Counted from the first letter of the stretch, positions 48,593 through 58,041 are shown. The stretch: DNA of 64,000 nt from Methyloversatilis sp. (GCF_030698125.1 NZ_JAUYNV010000057.1:1-64000); one strand, 5' to 3'. Notes: a model not told the origin generated them from the sequence alone. Numbers and translations: made by a program.

Positions 48593-49519
48593 TCAGCGGC
48601 TGCAATCGCCAAGCGCCATCAGGTGCGCGGCCACGGCCGCGCCGATATTGCCCAGACCGTAGCCGCCTTCCAGCGTCGAAATGATGCGGCCCTTGCCCGA
48701 CGCTTCGGCGATGTCGCGCAGCTCGTGCGTGAGCCAGCGGTAATCGGCCGCTTCGAGCTGGATGTTCGCCAGCGGATCGTCCCGATGCGCATCGAAGCCT
48801 GCCGAAATGAATACGATCTGCGGCCTGAAGGCGCGCAGCGCGGGCAGCGCGGTCTGTGTCCAGTGTCGGCGAAAAGCGTCGCTGCCGTCACCTGCCGCCA
48901 GACGCATGGGCAGATAACCGGCTCGTTCCGGAAAATTGCCCTGCGGGAAATACGGATGCTGGAAGCTGTCGGCCATCAGCACGCGCGGCTCGCGCCGGAA
49001 CATGCTTTCGGTGCCGTTGCCGCGGTGGACGTCGAAATCGGCCACCGCAACGCGCTCGATGCCGTGTGCCGCCAGCGCGTGCGCCATGCCGACCGCCACG
49101 TTCCCATAGAGGCAGAAACCCATCGCATCACCGGCGCGGGCGTGATGTCCGGGCGGGCGCGTGGCGCAGAACACGCTGCGCGTGCGGCCACTCATCACAA
49201 GATCGACCGCATGCACCACGGCGCCGGCTGCGCGCGACGCGGCCGCAAGCGAACCGGGCGACATGACTGTATCGGCATCGAGTCTGTGCAGGCCGGACGC
49301 GGGCGCGACCTTCTCCACTTCATCCAGATAAGCCGGGTGATGCACCCGTTCGAGCTGTTCGCGGGTGACCCTGGGCGCATCGATGCGCTGCCAGGTGCGC
49401 AGCAGGCCGGCTGCGGCGATGCCATCGAGCACCGCCGTCAGCCGCGCCGGTGCTTCCGGGTGACGCTCGCCGGGTTGATGGCCGAGACAATCGGCGTGGG
49501 TCAGCAATACGCAGTCCAT
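48593..49519 (-). CDS. Histone deacetylase-like amidohydrolase (class II-like)
   Basis: ATG 49519 gives 308 residues. The arginase/deacetylase motifs are complete: CLGHQPGERHPEAPAR, RPPGHHARAGDAMGFC (catalytic His pair), VADFDVHRGNG (Zn Asp and His), SAGFDAHRDDPLA (Zn Asp) and STLEGGYGLG. Bacterial members cleave acetyl groups from polyamines or other amides. The substrate is not known. It diverges from the TIR operon across 357 bp. Confidence 0.94.
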   Translation of the reverse strand: MDCVLLTHADCLGHQPGERHPEAPARLTAVLDGIAAAGLLRTWQRIDAPRVTREQLERVHHPAYLDEVEKVAPASGLHRLDADTVMSPGSLAAASRAAGAVVHAVDLVMSGRTRSVFCATRPPGHHARAGDAMGFCLYGNVAVGMAHALAAHGIERVAVADFDVHRGNGTESMFRREPRVLMADSFQHPYFPQGNFPERAGYLPMRLAAGDGSDAFRRHWTQTALPALRAFRPQIVFISAGFDAHRDDPLANIQLEAADYRWLTHELRDIAEASGKGRIISTLEGGYGLGNIGAAVAAHLMALGDCSR

Positions 49520-49876
49520 GCAGCAGGGGCAGCCGGCAGCCCTGTGAAGGCCACGACCGGCGCGAAAAGGTAAACAGGCCGGATGATAGCGGCAAGTATC
49601 GTCCTCATGACCTACGACACGCTGCGCATCCGGTTTGCGGGTTTTCAAGGCGATTGCAAGCGCCTAGACTGCCGACGTCGCCCGAAAGCCTACCCTGCAC
49701 GGACTTCGTGATGCCGCGCAGGCCCCGTGGAGCACACCATGAGCAACGTCGCCTCGTGCATCGGCATCAATGACGGTCCTGTCTCCGGCGCAGCCCCTCG
49801 CGCTTGCAGGTATGCCGATGCCGTGAATGTGCGCCGCATCGTCTTCGTTCCCCGCACTGCGAACTGAGCCCATCCC
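49520..49876. other. Divergent intergenic region before the TIR operon
   Basis: A weak sigma-70-like promoter reads TTTCAA (49643-49648) and TAGACT (49665-49670) with 16-bp spacing, pointing to the TIR genes. A possible 42-codon reading frame (49739-49867) lies directly before the TIR start. No other gene is seen. Confidence 0.4.
49739..49867 (+). CDS. Possible small ORF ahead of the TIR gene
   Basis: ATG 49739 has GGAG 6 bases ahead and gives 42 residues with three Cys/Arg-rich patches (SCIGINDGP, APRACRYADAVNVRRIVFV). It ends 9 bp before the TIR start. No family is known to me. It might be a leader peptide, or chance in a high-GC region. Confidence 0.25.
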   Translation: MSNVASCIGINDGPVSGAAPRACRYADAVNVRRIVFVPRTAN

Positions 49877-51061
49877 ATGGCACGTCTTTTCATTTCGTAT
49901 CGACGCAAGGACAGCAGCGGCTACGCGCAGACGCTGCACGAAGACCTGCTACAGGCCTTTCCTGGAATGGAGGTTTTTCGCGACCTCGAAAGCATCGCCG
50001 CCGGTGAGGACTTCGTCGATGCCATCGAGCGCGAACTCGACCGCTGCAACGTCGTGCTCGTGCTGGTCGGCCCGCACTGGCTGTCGATGACCGACGCCCA
50101 GGGCAAGCGCCGGCTCGACAATCCAAATGATCCGGTACGCATGGAGATTGCCCGCGCGCTGACCCGGCGCGGCGTGCGCGTCATACCCGTGCTGGTCGGC
50201 GGCGCGACCATGCCCGACGCGGCCGAACTGCCGGAAGAGCTGTCGGCGCTGGGCCGGCGCAACGCACACGAAATGACCGACAAGCGCTGGCAGTATGACT
50301 TCGGCGAGTTGTGTGGCGTGCTCGAAAAACTGCCTGGCATGCCGATGCGCAGCACGGCTACGGATGCCTCGACCCAGTCCACCTCGAACCGGAACGCCAC
50401 CGCAGACGACGACCTGCCGCTGCCGGAAAGCTTCAGGAAGCCGGTCGGCCGCGTCATCGGTGCCGCGCGCAAGTTCGTCTGGGGGGTCGGGATTTTTTTC
50501 ACCTTCATCATCATCGTCGCGGTATTCGTCGGCGAGGAGGAGACGAGTCCCGAACCCGCACCGGCGCCTGCGCCGTTTGTCGCCGATGAACCTGCTCCAG
50601 CGCCGGTTGCACCGGTTGCGCCGGTTGCGGTCGCCAGCCTGCCCGCCCCCGCCGCACCCGCGCCGGAACCCGAGCGCGACCTGACCGGCAACTGGACCAT
50701 GGTCGATGCACAGGGCGAGCGCATTCCGCTGACGCTGACCCGCCAGGGCAACGACCTGACGTTGCGCAGCCCGCGCATCAACGTCACGCAGCACCCAGTG
50801 TGGCAGGTGTACAACGCCGTGCTGATCCAGACCTACGGCCAGGGCGTGACCGATGTCCATTTCGAAGGTGCGGGCGAAGCGTACGAACGCGACGTGAATT
50901 TCGCGCTGAACATCTTTGCCAACGGCAACGTGATGATCAACACCGGCAGCCTCAGCCTGCGCGTCGCCAACAGCAGCACGATGACCGGCACGCTGCGCTA
51001 CAACAGCGGTGAAACGTCGGTTGTCACCGTCTCGCGATCAACCGGGGCGGCTGCGAACTGA
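49877..51061 (+). CDS. Membrane-anchored TIR domain protein
   Basis: The 394-residue protein begins with a bacterial TIR domain: ARLFISYRRKDSSGYAQTL, EVFRDLESIAAGEDFVDAI, NVVLVLVGPHWL, and NPNDPVRMEIARAL, where the Glu aligns with the NADase residue of active TIRs. A linker rich in Ser/Asp leads to one membrane segment (FVWGVGIFFTFIIIVAVFVG, about residues 199-219) with RK before it, so the TIR should be cytoplasmic. The rest is a long Pro/Ala linker and a beta-rich domain (LTGNWTMVDAQGERIPLTL, DVHFEGAGEAYERDVNF) predicted outside the cytoplasm. It is the first gene of an operon; the CHAT gene follows 53 bp later. Confidence 0.88.
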   Translation: MARLFISYRRKDSSGYAQTLHEDLLQAFPGMEVFRDLESIAAGEDFVDAIERELDRCNVVLVLVGPHWLSMTDAQGKRRLDNPNDPVRMEIARALTRRGVRVIPVLVGGATMPDAAELPEELSALGRRNAHEMTDKRWQYDFGELCGVLEKLPGMPMRSTATDASTQSTSNRNATADDDLPLPESFRKPVGRVIGAARKFVWGVGIFFTFIIIVAVFVGEEETSPEPAPAPAPFVADEPAPAPVAPVAPVAVASLPAPAAPAPEPERDLTGNWTMVDAQGERIPLTLTRQGNDLTLRSPRINVTQHPVWQVYNAVLIQTYGQGVTDVHFEGAGEAYERDVNFALNIFANGNVMINTGSLSLRVANSSTMTGTLRYNSGETSVVTVSRSTGAAAN

Positions 51062-51114
51062 GCGCCTGGTGACGGCAGCGCGCGACACAAGAACAACAGC
51101 AGGAGGTCAGGTCA

Positions 51115-54100
51115 ATGAAGCAGTCGAAATACGAGCGTTTCAGCATCCGCGCGCGCAAGGGCGCACCGGTCAGCACACCATCCGGATCGGAAGTGACGTT
51201 CACACCGCTGGGCGCGGTGCAACCCGGCGGAAGTCGCGGCGCCACGGCGGCCGAACCGGCCGTCATACCGGCTGATGCGATTGCCCGGGTCACGCTCGAC
51301 AACGGCTTCGAGCTGTGGATACGCGCCGACGACCTGATGCAGGAGGCCGGCGCGAAGGCCGAAACGCGCAGCGATGGCGAAGTGCTGTGGGACATCGGCG
51401 ACCTGAACGCACACACCCCGGGCAGCCGCGGGCTGGGCAGCGCACTCGGTCTGGCGACCCGGGTGATCGAATTCTTCGGCATCGACCTGAAGGACAAGGC
51501 GCAGGAATTCGTCGCCCGCCGGCTCGCGACGCGCTTCGAGCGGAAAATCCTCGGGCGCGAGCCGGGGCTGTACCGCTGCGACATCGAAAACGCTGCGCTC
51601 GGCGCGAAGATCGACCGGGTCGAGGCGACCGACGACAAGCCGCTGCTGGTGTTCCTGCATGGCACGGCGTCGAGCTTCGACGGCAGTTTCGGCAAGCTGG
51701 CGGCTGACGACAATCCGCGCGGCAACACCGCCTGTACGCGGCTGGCCAGTATCTATGGCGAAGGCATCCATGCCTTCGAACACCGCACGCTGACCGTGAG
51801 CCCGATCCAGAACGCGCTCGAACTGGCCGAATCGCTGCCGCAGGGCGCCACGCTGCATCTGGTCAGCCACTCGCGCGGTGGCCTGGTCGGCGAGTTGCTG
51901 TGTCTGGGGCAACGTGTGCGCAGCAGCGATCCCCTTCGCGCCGAAGTGCTGAAGCGGCTGTTCGTCGGCGACGTATCGATCGCGCAACAGCTGAACATCG
52001 AACCGCTGGACGAAGCGGGCGAAAAGCGGCTGAAGGAAGACTACGCCGCCGACCGGGACGCGCTGCTGAAGCTGGCCGAAGTGCTCGATGTGAAGCAGTT
52101 CCGGATCACGCGCTTCGTGCGCGTCGCCTGCCCGGCCATGGGCACCACGCTCGCCTCCGGTCGGCTGGACCGCTGGTTTTCGCTGCTGCTCAACGCCAGC
52201 CGCATCGCCGGTCTGCAGCATGTGCCGCTGGCACCCGAGGCGCTCGACTTCATGGCGGCCGTGCTGCGCGAGCGCACCGACCCGCGCGTGCTGCCCGGCC
52301 TGGAAGCGATGATGCCCGGCTCGGCCGTCGTGCGCCTGCTGAACCATCCGGAAACCCGCACCGAGTCGGATCTGACGGTGATCGCCGGCGACATCGAACG
52401 TGGCCACTCCATCCTGTCGGCGCTGAAGGTGTTCGTGACCGACTGGTTCTACAAGGGCGAACACGATCTGGTGGTGAATACCGGATCGATGTTCGGCGGC
52501 ATCACGCGCCCGGAACACGGTGCCCGGCAGCAGATGGACAAGGGCGACGCGGTCAATCACTTCAGCTACTTCCACAATGCGCGCTCGGTCGACTGGCTGC
52601 TGCAGGGTCTGACCCGCGCAGACGGCTCCGACGCGGGCTTTCGCCCGATCAGCGAGCGGCCGCCGACGCCGCCGGCCTGGCGCAGCGCGATTGCGCGCAG
52701 CCGCGCCGGCGGGCTGCCGAAACCGCTGGCCGTCGTGCTGCCCGGCACGATGGGCAGTTCGCTGAAGGCCGATGGCGATCGCGTCTGGCTGAACTACAGA
52801 TCGCTGGCGTTCGGCGGGCTGGAAAAAATCGGCATCGACGCGGCACAGATCGAGGTCGATGGCCTGATCGACAGTTTCTACGCGCCACTGCTGATGCATC
52901 TCGCGCAGACCCACCGGGTCGAGTTCTTCGCCTACGACTGGCGTCATTCGGTGCAGGTGGCGGCCGCGCAGCTGGCCGAACAGCTCACGCTGTGGTTGCC
53001 CGACCTGCAGGCGCACAAGCAGCCGCTGCACATCGTGGCGCATTCGATGGGCGGTCTCGTGGTGCGCGCCATGATGGCCGACCGCAAGGGCGCCGAAGTG
53101 TGGCGGCGCATCTGCGAGTTGCCGAACAGCCGCCTGTTGATGCTGGGCACGCCCAATCATGGCTCGCACGAGGCGGTGCGCTGGCTGACCGGACGCAATC
53201 CGACGCAGTTCAAGCTGATGCTGCTCGATCTGCTGAACAGCCGCGACGGCATCATCGACATCGTCCGGCGCTATCCCGGTCTGGTCGAACTGCTGCCCTT
53301 CCCTGCCGACGGATCGGCGCTGCGCTATGACGACCCTGCACTATGGGCCGGCCTGCGCGAAGGCCTCGGCGAACGCTGGAAGCTGGCCGATGAAGGCGTG
53401 CTGCGTGGCGCACGGCGCACCTGGGACGCGCTGGCCGGCGCGGTCGATGCGCAGCACATGATCTATGTCGCCGGCGTGCAGCCGGAAACCGTGTGCGGTC
53501 ACGAACTGATCGACGACGACGGCGCCTTCCGCTTCAACCGCCGCAAGCTGGTGTTTCCGCACACGCCGGAAGGCGACGGCACGGTCACCTGGGCGTCCGG
53601 CCGCCTGCCGGGCGTGCCGATGTATTTCGCCGAGGACACCGCACACGACGCACTGTGTTCATACGACTTCGGCCGCAAGACCTTCGCCGGCTACACCGAT
53701 CTGCTGCTCAAGGGCTCCACCACGCGCTTGCCGCGCAGCATGGGCGCGGCGCGCGGTGCGCGTGCGGCGGGCGCAGGCGGCTCGCACAGCGCGTCGGCCC
53801 CCGCCCTTGACTCAATCCCGACGGCGGCCGAAGTCGAGCATCTGGGTTTCGGCCCCGGCAGTCCGCTGCCGTCCGAAACCCCTGCAATGCCCGGACTCGA
53901 GGTACAGCTCACCCACGGCGACCTGAGCTACGTCAGGCATCCGCTGATGGTGGGCCACTATCTGGGCGACAGCATCGTCAGCGCCGAACGGGCACTCGAC
54001 AAGCAGCTCACGCGTCCCGGCGAGTCGGCCGGACCGCTGACGCAGCGCATGGACCTGGGCCTGTATCCGGGGCAGATAGGCAGCAGTGCGCTGTTCTACA

Positions 54101-56763
54101 ACGACACGCCCGAAGCGCGTCCGATCGCGGCCATCATCGTGGGTCTGGGCGAACTGGGCACGCTGTCACCCGGGCGGCTCGAATCCACGGTGTCGGACGC
54201 ACTGCTGACCTACTGCTTCGAACTGGTGCAGATGCCGGAGGCGAAACGTCCGATGCGCGCCGCCGACATGCGTTCGATGGGGCTGAGCACGGTATTGATC
54301 GGCAGTGGCGCCGGCGGCATGACCTTGCGCGATTCGATCGAGGCGCTGCTGCGCGCGGTCGTGAATACCAACCGCCGGCTGATCGACGCGGGGCTGGGCG
54401 ACCGCATCTACCTGTCGAAGCTGCAACTGATCGAATTGTTCCAGGACGTGACCATCAATGCCGCCGATGCGCTGGATGACGTGCTGGCGTCGGTCGACTT
54501 CGGCACCGACGTGCGCTGGCCGGAACAGACCGTGCATGCCGGCGACGGCGGTCGCCGGCGGGTCAGCTTCGACAGCGACGGCGACTGGTGGCACCGGCTG
54601 GAAATCAGCACCGACCCGGAAGACACGCGGCTGCGCTTCGTGTCGTCGACCAACCGCGCGCGCGCCGAGGAAACCATCGGCCTGGGTCAGCTGTCGCTGG
54701 CCGGCAAGTTCATCGAGCGCGCCTGCACGCAACCGGGCCGCAATCGCGAAGCGGCGCGCACACTGTTCGACATGCTGCTGCCCAACCGGCTCAAGGAGCT
54801 GGCACCGGAAAATCACAACCTGTTGCTGGTGCTCGACGAAAAATCGGCCGCCTACCCGTGGGAATTGCTGGAAGATCGCTGGGCGACCAACCCGCTGCCG
54901 CCGGCCGCCCGCAGTGGCCTGCTGCGAGCGCTCAAGACAACGGAGTTCCGGGCACAGCCGGTGCACGGCACCGAACTGTCGGCGCTGGTCATCGGTCACC
55001 CCGATCTGGAAGGCTGGGACAAGTTCATCGACCTGCCGGGCGCACGCGACGAGGCGCAGCACGTTGCCGGATGCCTGACCGAACTGGGCTACCAGACCGA
55101 CGCCTGCATCGACGCCACCCATACCGACATTCTCGAAAGCCTGCACCGGCGCCGCTGGCGCATCCTGCATCTGGCGGGTCATGGCGAACATGACTATCGG
55201 GTCGAGGGCCACCACGGCGCACCGACGTCGGCCGGTGACAAGCCGCTGTCGGGCATGGTGATCGGCCACGGCGTGTTGCTGACGCCGGGCGATATCGAAC
55301 AGATGCGCTATGTGCCGGAGCTGGTGTTCATCAACTGCTGTCACCTTGGCAAGACACGCTCGCTGGACAAGCAGGCCTTCCCGGCGCTGGCTGCCAATCT
55401 GGGCGTGCAGTTCATCCGCATGGGCGTGAAGGCGGTGGTGGCGGCCGGTTGGGCGGTCGATGACGATGCCGCCAAGACCTTCGCCGCCACGTTCTACCAG
55501 CGCATGCTGGCCGGCGACAACTTCGGCGAGTCCGTGCGGGCGGCGCGTCGCGCCTGCGTGCAGCAGCATCCGCAGTCGAACACCTTTGGCGCCTACCAGT
55601 GTTATGGCGATCCGGGCTTTCGCCTGCTGCGTGCGCAGGGCGGCGGTTCGCGCTCGACCGCCCGACCGGCCGGGCCACTGCATTCGCATGCCGAACTGGT
55701 CAGCCATCTCGACAACCTGCGCGAATCGGTGCGCATGCAGTCGTCCGCGACCGACGTCGGCTGGCTGCAGGGCACCGTCGACGCACTGTTCGACCGCGTG
55801 CCCGATGCCGGCCGCGAAAAGTGGCTGGCCCGCGCCGATGTGCGCGCCGCGCTCGGTTTTCTGTGGGGCGAGGTGGGTGACTACGCGCGGGCGATCGAAC
55901 ATCTCGACGCGGCGCTGTCTGCCAGCAAGGGCGATTGCCCGATCCGCGTGGTCGAGCAATGCGCCAATTTCCGCGTTCGGCTGGCTGGACGACGCTGGTC
56001 CGAATCGCTCGCCGGAGGCGTGCCGGACGAAGCCCTGCGCGAGTCGCTGCGCACCTCGATCATCGCCGCAATCATGGAACTGGACCTGCTGATCCAGCGT
56101 GCCCGGACGCCGGAGCGCCTGAACATGATGGGGGCCGCGTGCAAGCGGCTTGCGTTGGTGACCACGGCGCAGGAGCGCCAGGAATCGCTGGTCAATATGG
56201 CCACCTACTACCGCGACGCCTTCGAAATGGATGGTCGCAGCAGCGCCTACCCCTTCGTGAACAGTGCGCTGGCCGACCTGCTTGCCACGGCTGGCGACGC
56301 GGATTACACACCGCTGTGGGCACGCGACGCGCTGCTCAGCGAGGCGGAACGCATCCGTGTCGCCTGCGAGGCCGAGTATTGCGACGAGCCCGGCCTGTGG
56401 CTGGCGACCGGCATCGCAGATTGCCGGCTGCTGTCGATGATCATCGAAGCGCTGCCGGCGCCGCCCGACAAGCCCGCCGGCAAGCGGTCACGCGCGCCGG
56501 CCCGCAAGCCGGCGAAGCGCACGCCAGCCCGTGATGACGCCGTCGATGAAAAATTCGACCGCGTGCTGAGCGAGTACCTGAACGCCTTCCGTCGCGGCGC
56601 CAGCCCGCGCGAACGTGCGTCGATCGCGGAAAACTTCGATTTCCTGGTCGCGCTGCTCGATGGTCCGGATGCTGCGCCGTCGGTGCGCAGTGACGACAGC
56701 CGGCTCAAGCCGGTGATTTCGGCACTGGTCACCATGCGCAACCGTTTCCGGGAGCTGCCATGA
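51115..56763 (+). CDS. Giant two-hydrolase/CHAT protease protein with helical repeat C-terminus
   Basis: This 1,882-residue protein starts with AGGAGGT ahead. In order: an N-terminal region; an alpha/beta-hydrolase fold (LLVFLHGTASSFDGSFGKLA, nucleophile Ser253 in LVSHSRGGLVGEL); a second, lipase/LCAT-like fold (VVLPGTMGSSLKADGDRVW, Ser644 in HIVAHSMGGLVVRAM, MLGTPNHGSHEAV); a divergent middle with LSYVRHPLMVGHYLGDSIVS (about 930-1270); a CHAT caspase-like domain with His1356 (HLAGHGEHD) and Cys1409 (VFINCCHLG); and a helical TPR/TRAFs-binding-like C-terminus (about 1530-1880). Both Ser motifs and the His/Cys dyad are intact. CHAT proteases act in prokaryotic immune and death pathways. The TIR gene upstream and overlapping M15 gene downstream place it in one operon. 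The whole architecture is not one I can name. Confidence 0.85.
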   Translation: MKQSKYERFSIRARKGAPVSTPSGSEVTFTPLGAVQPGGSRGATAAEPAVIPADAIARVTLDNGFELWIRADDLMQEAGAKAETRSDGEVLWDIGDLNAHTPGSRGLGSALGLATRVIEFFGIDLKDKAQEFVARRLATRFERKILGREPGLYRCDIENAALGAKIDRVEATDDKPLLVFLHGTASSFDGSFGKLAADDNPRGNTACTRLASIYGEGIHAFEHRTLTVSPIQNALELAESLPQGATLHLVSHSRGGLVGELLCLGQRVRSSDPLRAEVLKRLFVGDVSIAQQLNIEPLDEAGEKRLKEDYAADRDALLKLAEVLDVKQFRITRFVRVACPAMGTTLASGRLDRWFSLLLNASRIAGLQHVPLAPEALDFMAAVLRERTDPRVLPGLEAMMPGSAVVRLLNHPETRTESDLTVIAGDIERGHSILSALKVFVTDWFYKGEHDLVVNTGSMFGGITRPEHGARQQMDKGDAVNHFSYFHNARSVDWLLQGLTRADGSDAGFRPISERPPTPPAWRSAIARSRAGGLPKPLAVVLPGTMGSSLKADGDRVWLNYRSLAFGGLEKIGIDAAQIEVDGLIDSFYAPLLMHLAQTHRVEFFAYDWRHSVQVAAAQLAEQLTLWLPDLQAHKQPLHIVAHSMGGLVVRAMMADRKGAEVWRRICELPNSRLLMLGTPNHGSHEAVRWLTGRNPTQFKLMLLDLLNSRDGIIDIVRRYPGLVELLPFPADGSALRYDDPALWAGLREGLGERWKLADEGVLRGARRTWDALAGAVDAQHMIYVAGVQPETVCGHELIDDDGAFRFNRRKLVFPHTPEGDGTVTWASGRLPGVPMYFAEDTAHDALCSYDFGRKTFAGYTDLLLKGSTTRLPRSMGAARGARAAGAGGSHSASAPALDSIPTAAEVEHLGFGPGSPLPSETPAMPGLEVQLTHGDLSYVRHPLMVGHYLGDSIVSAERALDKQLTRPGESAGPLTQRMDLGLYPGQIGSSALFYNDTPEARPIAAIIVGLGELGTLSPGRLESTVSDALLTYCFELVQMPEAKRPMRAADMRSMGLSTVLIGSGAGGMTLRDSIEALLRAVVNTNRRLIDAGLGDRIYLSKLQLIELFQDVTINAADALDDVLASVDFGTDVRWPEQTVHAGDGGRRRVSFDSDGDWWHRLEISTDPEDTRLRFVSSTNRARAEETIGLGQLSLAGKFIERACTQPGRNREAARTLFDMLLPNRLKELAPENHNLLLVLDEKSAAYPWELLEDRWATNPLPPAARSGLLRALKTTEFRAQPVHGTELSALVIGHPDLEGWDKFIDLPGARDEAQHVAGCLTELGYQTDACIDATHTDILESLHRRRWRILHLAGHGEHDYRVEGHHGAPTSAGDKPLSGMVIGHGVLLTPGDIEQMRYVPELVFINCCHLGKTRSLDKQAFPALAANLGVQFIRMGVKAVVAAGWAVDDDAAKTFAATFYQRMLAGDNFGESVRAARRACVQQHPQSNTFGAYQCYGDPGFRLLRAQGGGSRSTARPAGPLHSHAELVSHLDNLRESVRMQSSATDVGWLQGTVDALFDRVPDAGREKWLARADVRAALGFLWGEVGDYARAIEHLDAALSASKGDCPIRVVEQCANFRVRLAGRRWSESLAGGVPDEALRESLRTSIIAAIMELDLLIQRARTPERLNMMGAACKRLALVTTAQERQESLVNMATYYRDAFEMDGRSSAYPFVNSALADLLATAGDADYTPLWARDALLSEAERIRVACEAEYCDEPGLWLATGIADCRLLSMIIEALPAPPDKPAGKRSRAPARKPAKRTPARDDAVDEKFDRVLSEYLNAFRRGASPRERASIAENFDFLVALLDGPDAAPSVRSDDSRLKPVISALVTMRNRFRELP

Positions 56764-57335
56764 GTGACCGCGATCTGGCCAGGGTGGCGCTCGGCGCGCT
56801 GCACATCGCCGGCTGCCAGCCGCGTGACAAGGTGTCGCCGCATTTCCGGCTGTACGAACTGACACGCTCCGACATCGCATCGCGTCAGGGCATTCCGAAC
56901 TGCTTTCCGTCGGATGCCGAGTTCCGCGCGGCGGTACATCTCGCGCGCGAGGTACTCGAGCCGGTGCGGGCGAAGTTCGGCAGCTTTTCGCCGAACAGCG
57001 TGTTCCGCAGCCAGGCCCTCGAACGCGCCCTGAAGCGCAAGCCGTCGAGCTGGGTCAGCAGCAGCCAGCATGCGCGCGGTGAAGCATGCGACATCGAAAT
57101 CGTCGGTGTCGCCACGATCGCGCTTGCCGAGTGGGTGGCGGCGCACATCAAGGTATTCGACCAGATCATCTGCGAGTGCTACGACCCGGCCAAGGGCCCG
57201 AATTCGGGCTGGGTGCACGTGTCGCTCCGCGCCCCGGGCGGCGCGCCGAACCGTCGACAACTGTTGAGCTACGTGCGTGACCCGCGCTCCGGCGCCTATC
57301 GTTACGTACCGGGACTGACCAGCGATACGGCATGA
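56760..57335 (+). CDS. M15-type peptidase (D-Ala-D-Ala carboxypeptidase-like)
   Basis: The 191-residue protein overlaps the CHAT gene by 4 bp (ATGA). It has the M15 layout: KVSPHFRLYELTRSDIA, HLAREVLEPVRAKF, NSVFRSQALERAL, SSQHARGEACDIEI with Zn ligands His104 and Asp111, and GWVHVSLR with His153. Relatives cut peptidoglycan peptides outside the cytoplasm or as phage endolysins. No signal peptide is seen, so it may act inside, be released on lysis, or use a different substrate. Tight coupling implies that it works with the CHAT protein. Confidence 0.88.
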   Translation: MSDRDLARVALGALHIAGCQPRDKVSPHFRLYELTRSDIASRQGIPNCFPSDAEFRAAVHLAREVLEPVRAKFGSFSPNSVFRSQALERALKRKPSSWVSSSQHARGEACDIEIVGVATIALAEWVAAHIKVFDQIICECYDPAKGPNSGWVHVSLRAPGGAPNRRQLLSYVRDPRSGAYRYVPGLTSDTA

Positions 57336-57375
57336 TGCGGCGGATCGAACCTGCTTTCCTGCCGCACCGCTCGCC

Positions 57376-57939
57376 ATGACCACTTTCCTTTTCAGCGGTC
57401 ACCTGATGGACCGTCCCGACCGCGTGACGCCGCGCTTTCCGCCGGCAATGGAACCCGCAGCAGCCGCCGCGATAGCCGCCGCGCTGGACCGCCACGGCGC
57501 AGCTGCCGGCGACATCGCGTTCAGTCAGGCCGCGTCCGGTGGCGACCTGCTGTTCCTGGAAGCGTGCGTCGAACGCGGAGTGAAACGCCACATCCTGCTG
57601 CCTTTCGACATCGCCACCTTCGAACAGACATCGGTCAGGCCGTCTCTGCACGGCGAAGGCTGGGTCGAACGCTATCGCCGGGCACTTGCGGCACCTGGCG
57701 CAACAGTGCAGGAAATGGCGTCAGCGCTCGGCCCGCTGGCCGATGGCCGCGATCCATACGAAGCCTGCAATCGGTGGCTGATAGACGAAGCGCTCGCGCA
57801 TGCTGGCGGCGCACTGTGTTTCATCTGTCTGTGGAATGGCGACGGTCCGGAGGGCCCGGGCGGTACGGCTCACATGGTGGCCGAGGTCGGCGCACACGGC
57901 GGCCTGATCGAGCATATCGACACGCGTCTGCTCGCCTGA
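57376..57939 (+). CDS. SLOG/LOG-like nucleotide-binding protein (tentative)
   Basis: The 187-residue protein reads FLFSGHLMDRPDRVTPRFPP, then FSQAASGGDLLFLEACVERGVKRHILLPFDIATFEQTSV, a Rossmann-like pattern (Gly-Gly-Asp, then LPF) like the SLOG/TPR-associated domains of bacterial conflict systems. A short tail (LCFICLWNGDGPEGPGGTAHMVAEV) ends the domain. It may bind or process a nucleotide second messenger, for example a product of the TIR protein. I recognise the pattern only by memory, so the family is not certain. It lies 40 bp after the M15 gene. Confidence 0.55.
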   Translation: MTTFLFSGHLMDRPDRVTPRFPPAMEPAAAAAIAAALDRHGAAAGDIAFSQAASGGDLLFLEACVERGVKRHILLPFDIATFEQTSVRPSLHGEGWVERYRRALAAPGATVQEMASALGPLADGRDPYEACNRWLIDEALAHAGGALCFICLWNGDGPEGPGGTAHMVAEVGAHGGLIEHIDTRLLA

Positions 57940-58041
57940 CGCGGAGCCGCGAATCCGGGCTGGCGCAAGGGAAACAAGCGGGAACATTTCCCGGCGACCT
58001 TCGCATTAGCATGCAAGCCCTGCCTCGACCGGATTACCCGC

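Noticed and set aside
49877-57939. Thoeris or another named TIR system
   Set aside because: No ThsA (SIR2-SLOG) protein is present, and the CHAT and M15 genes do not belong to Thoeris.
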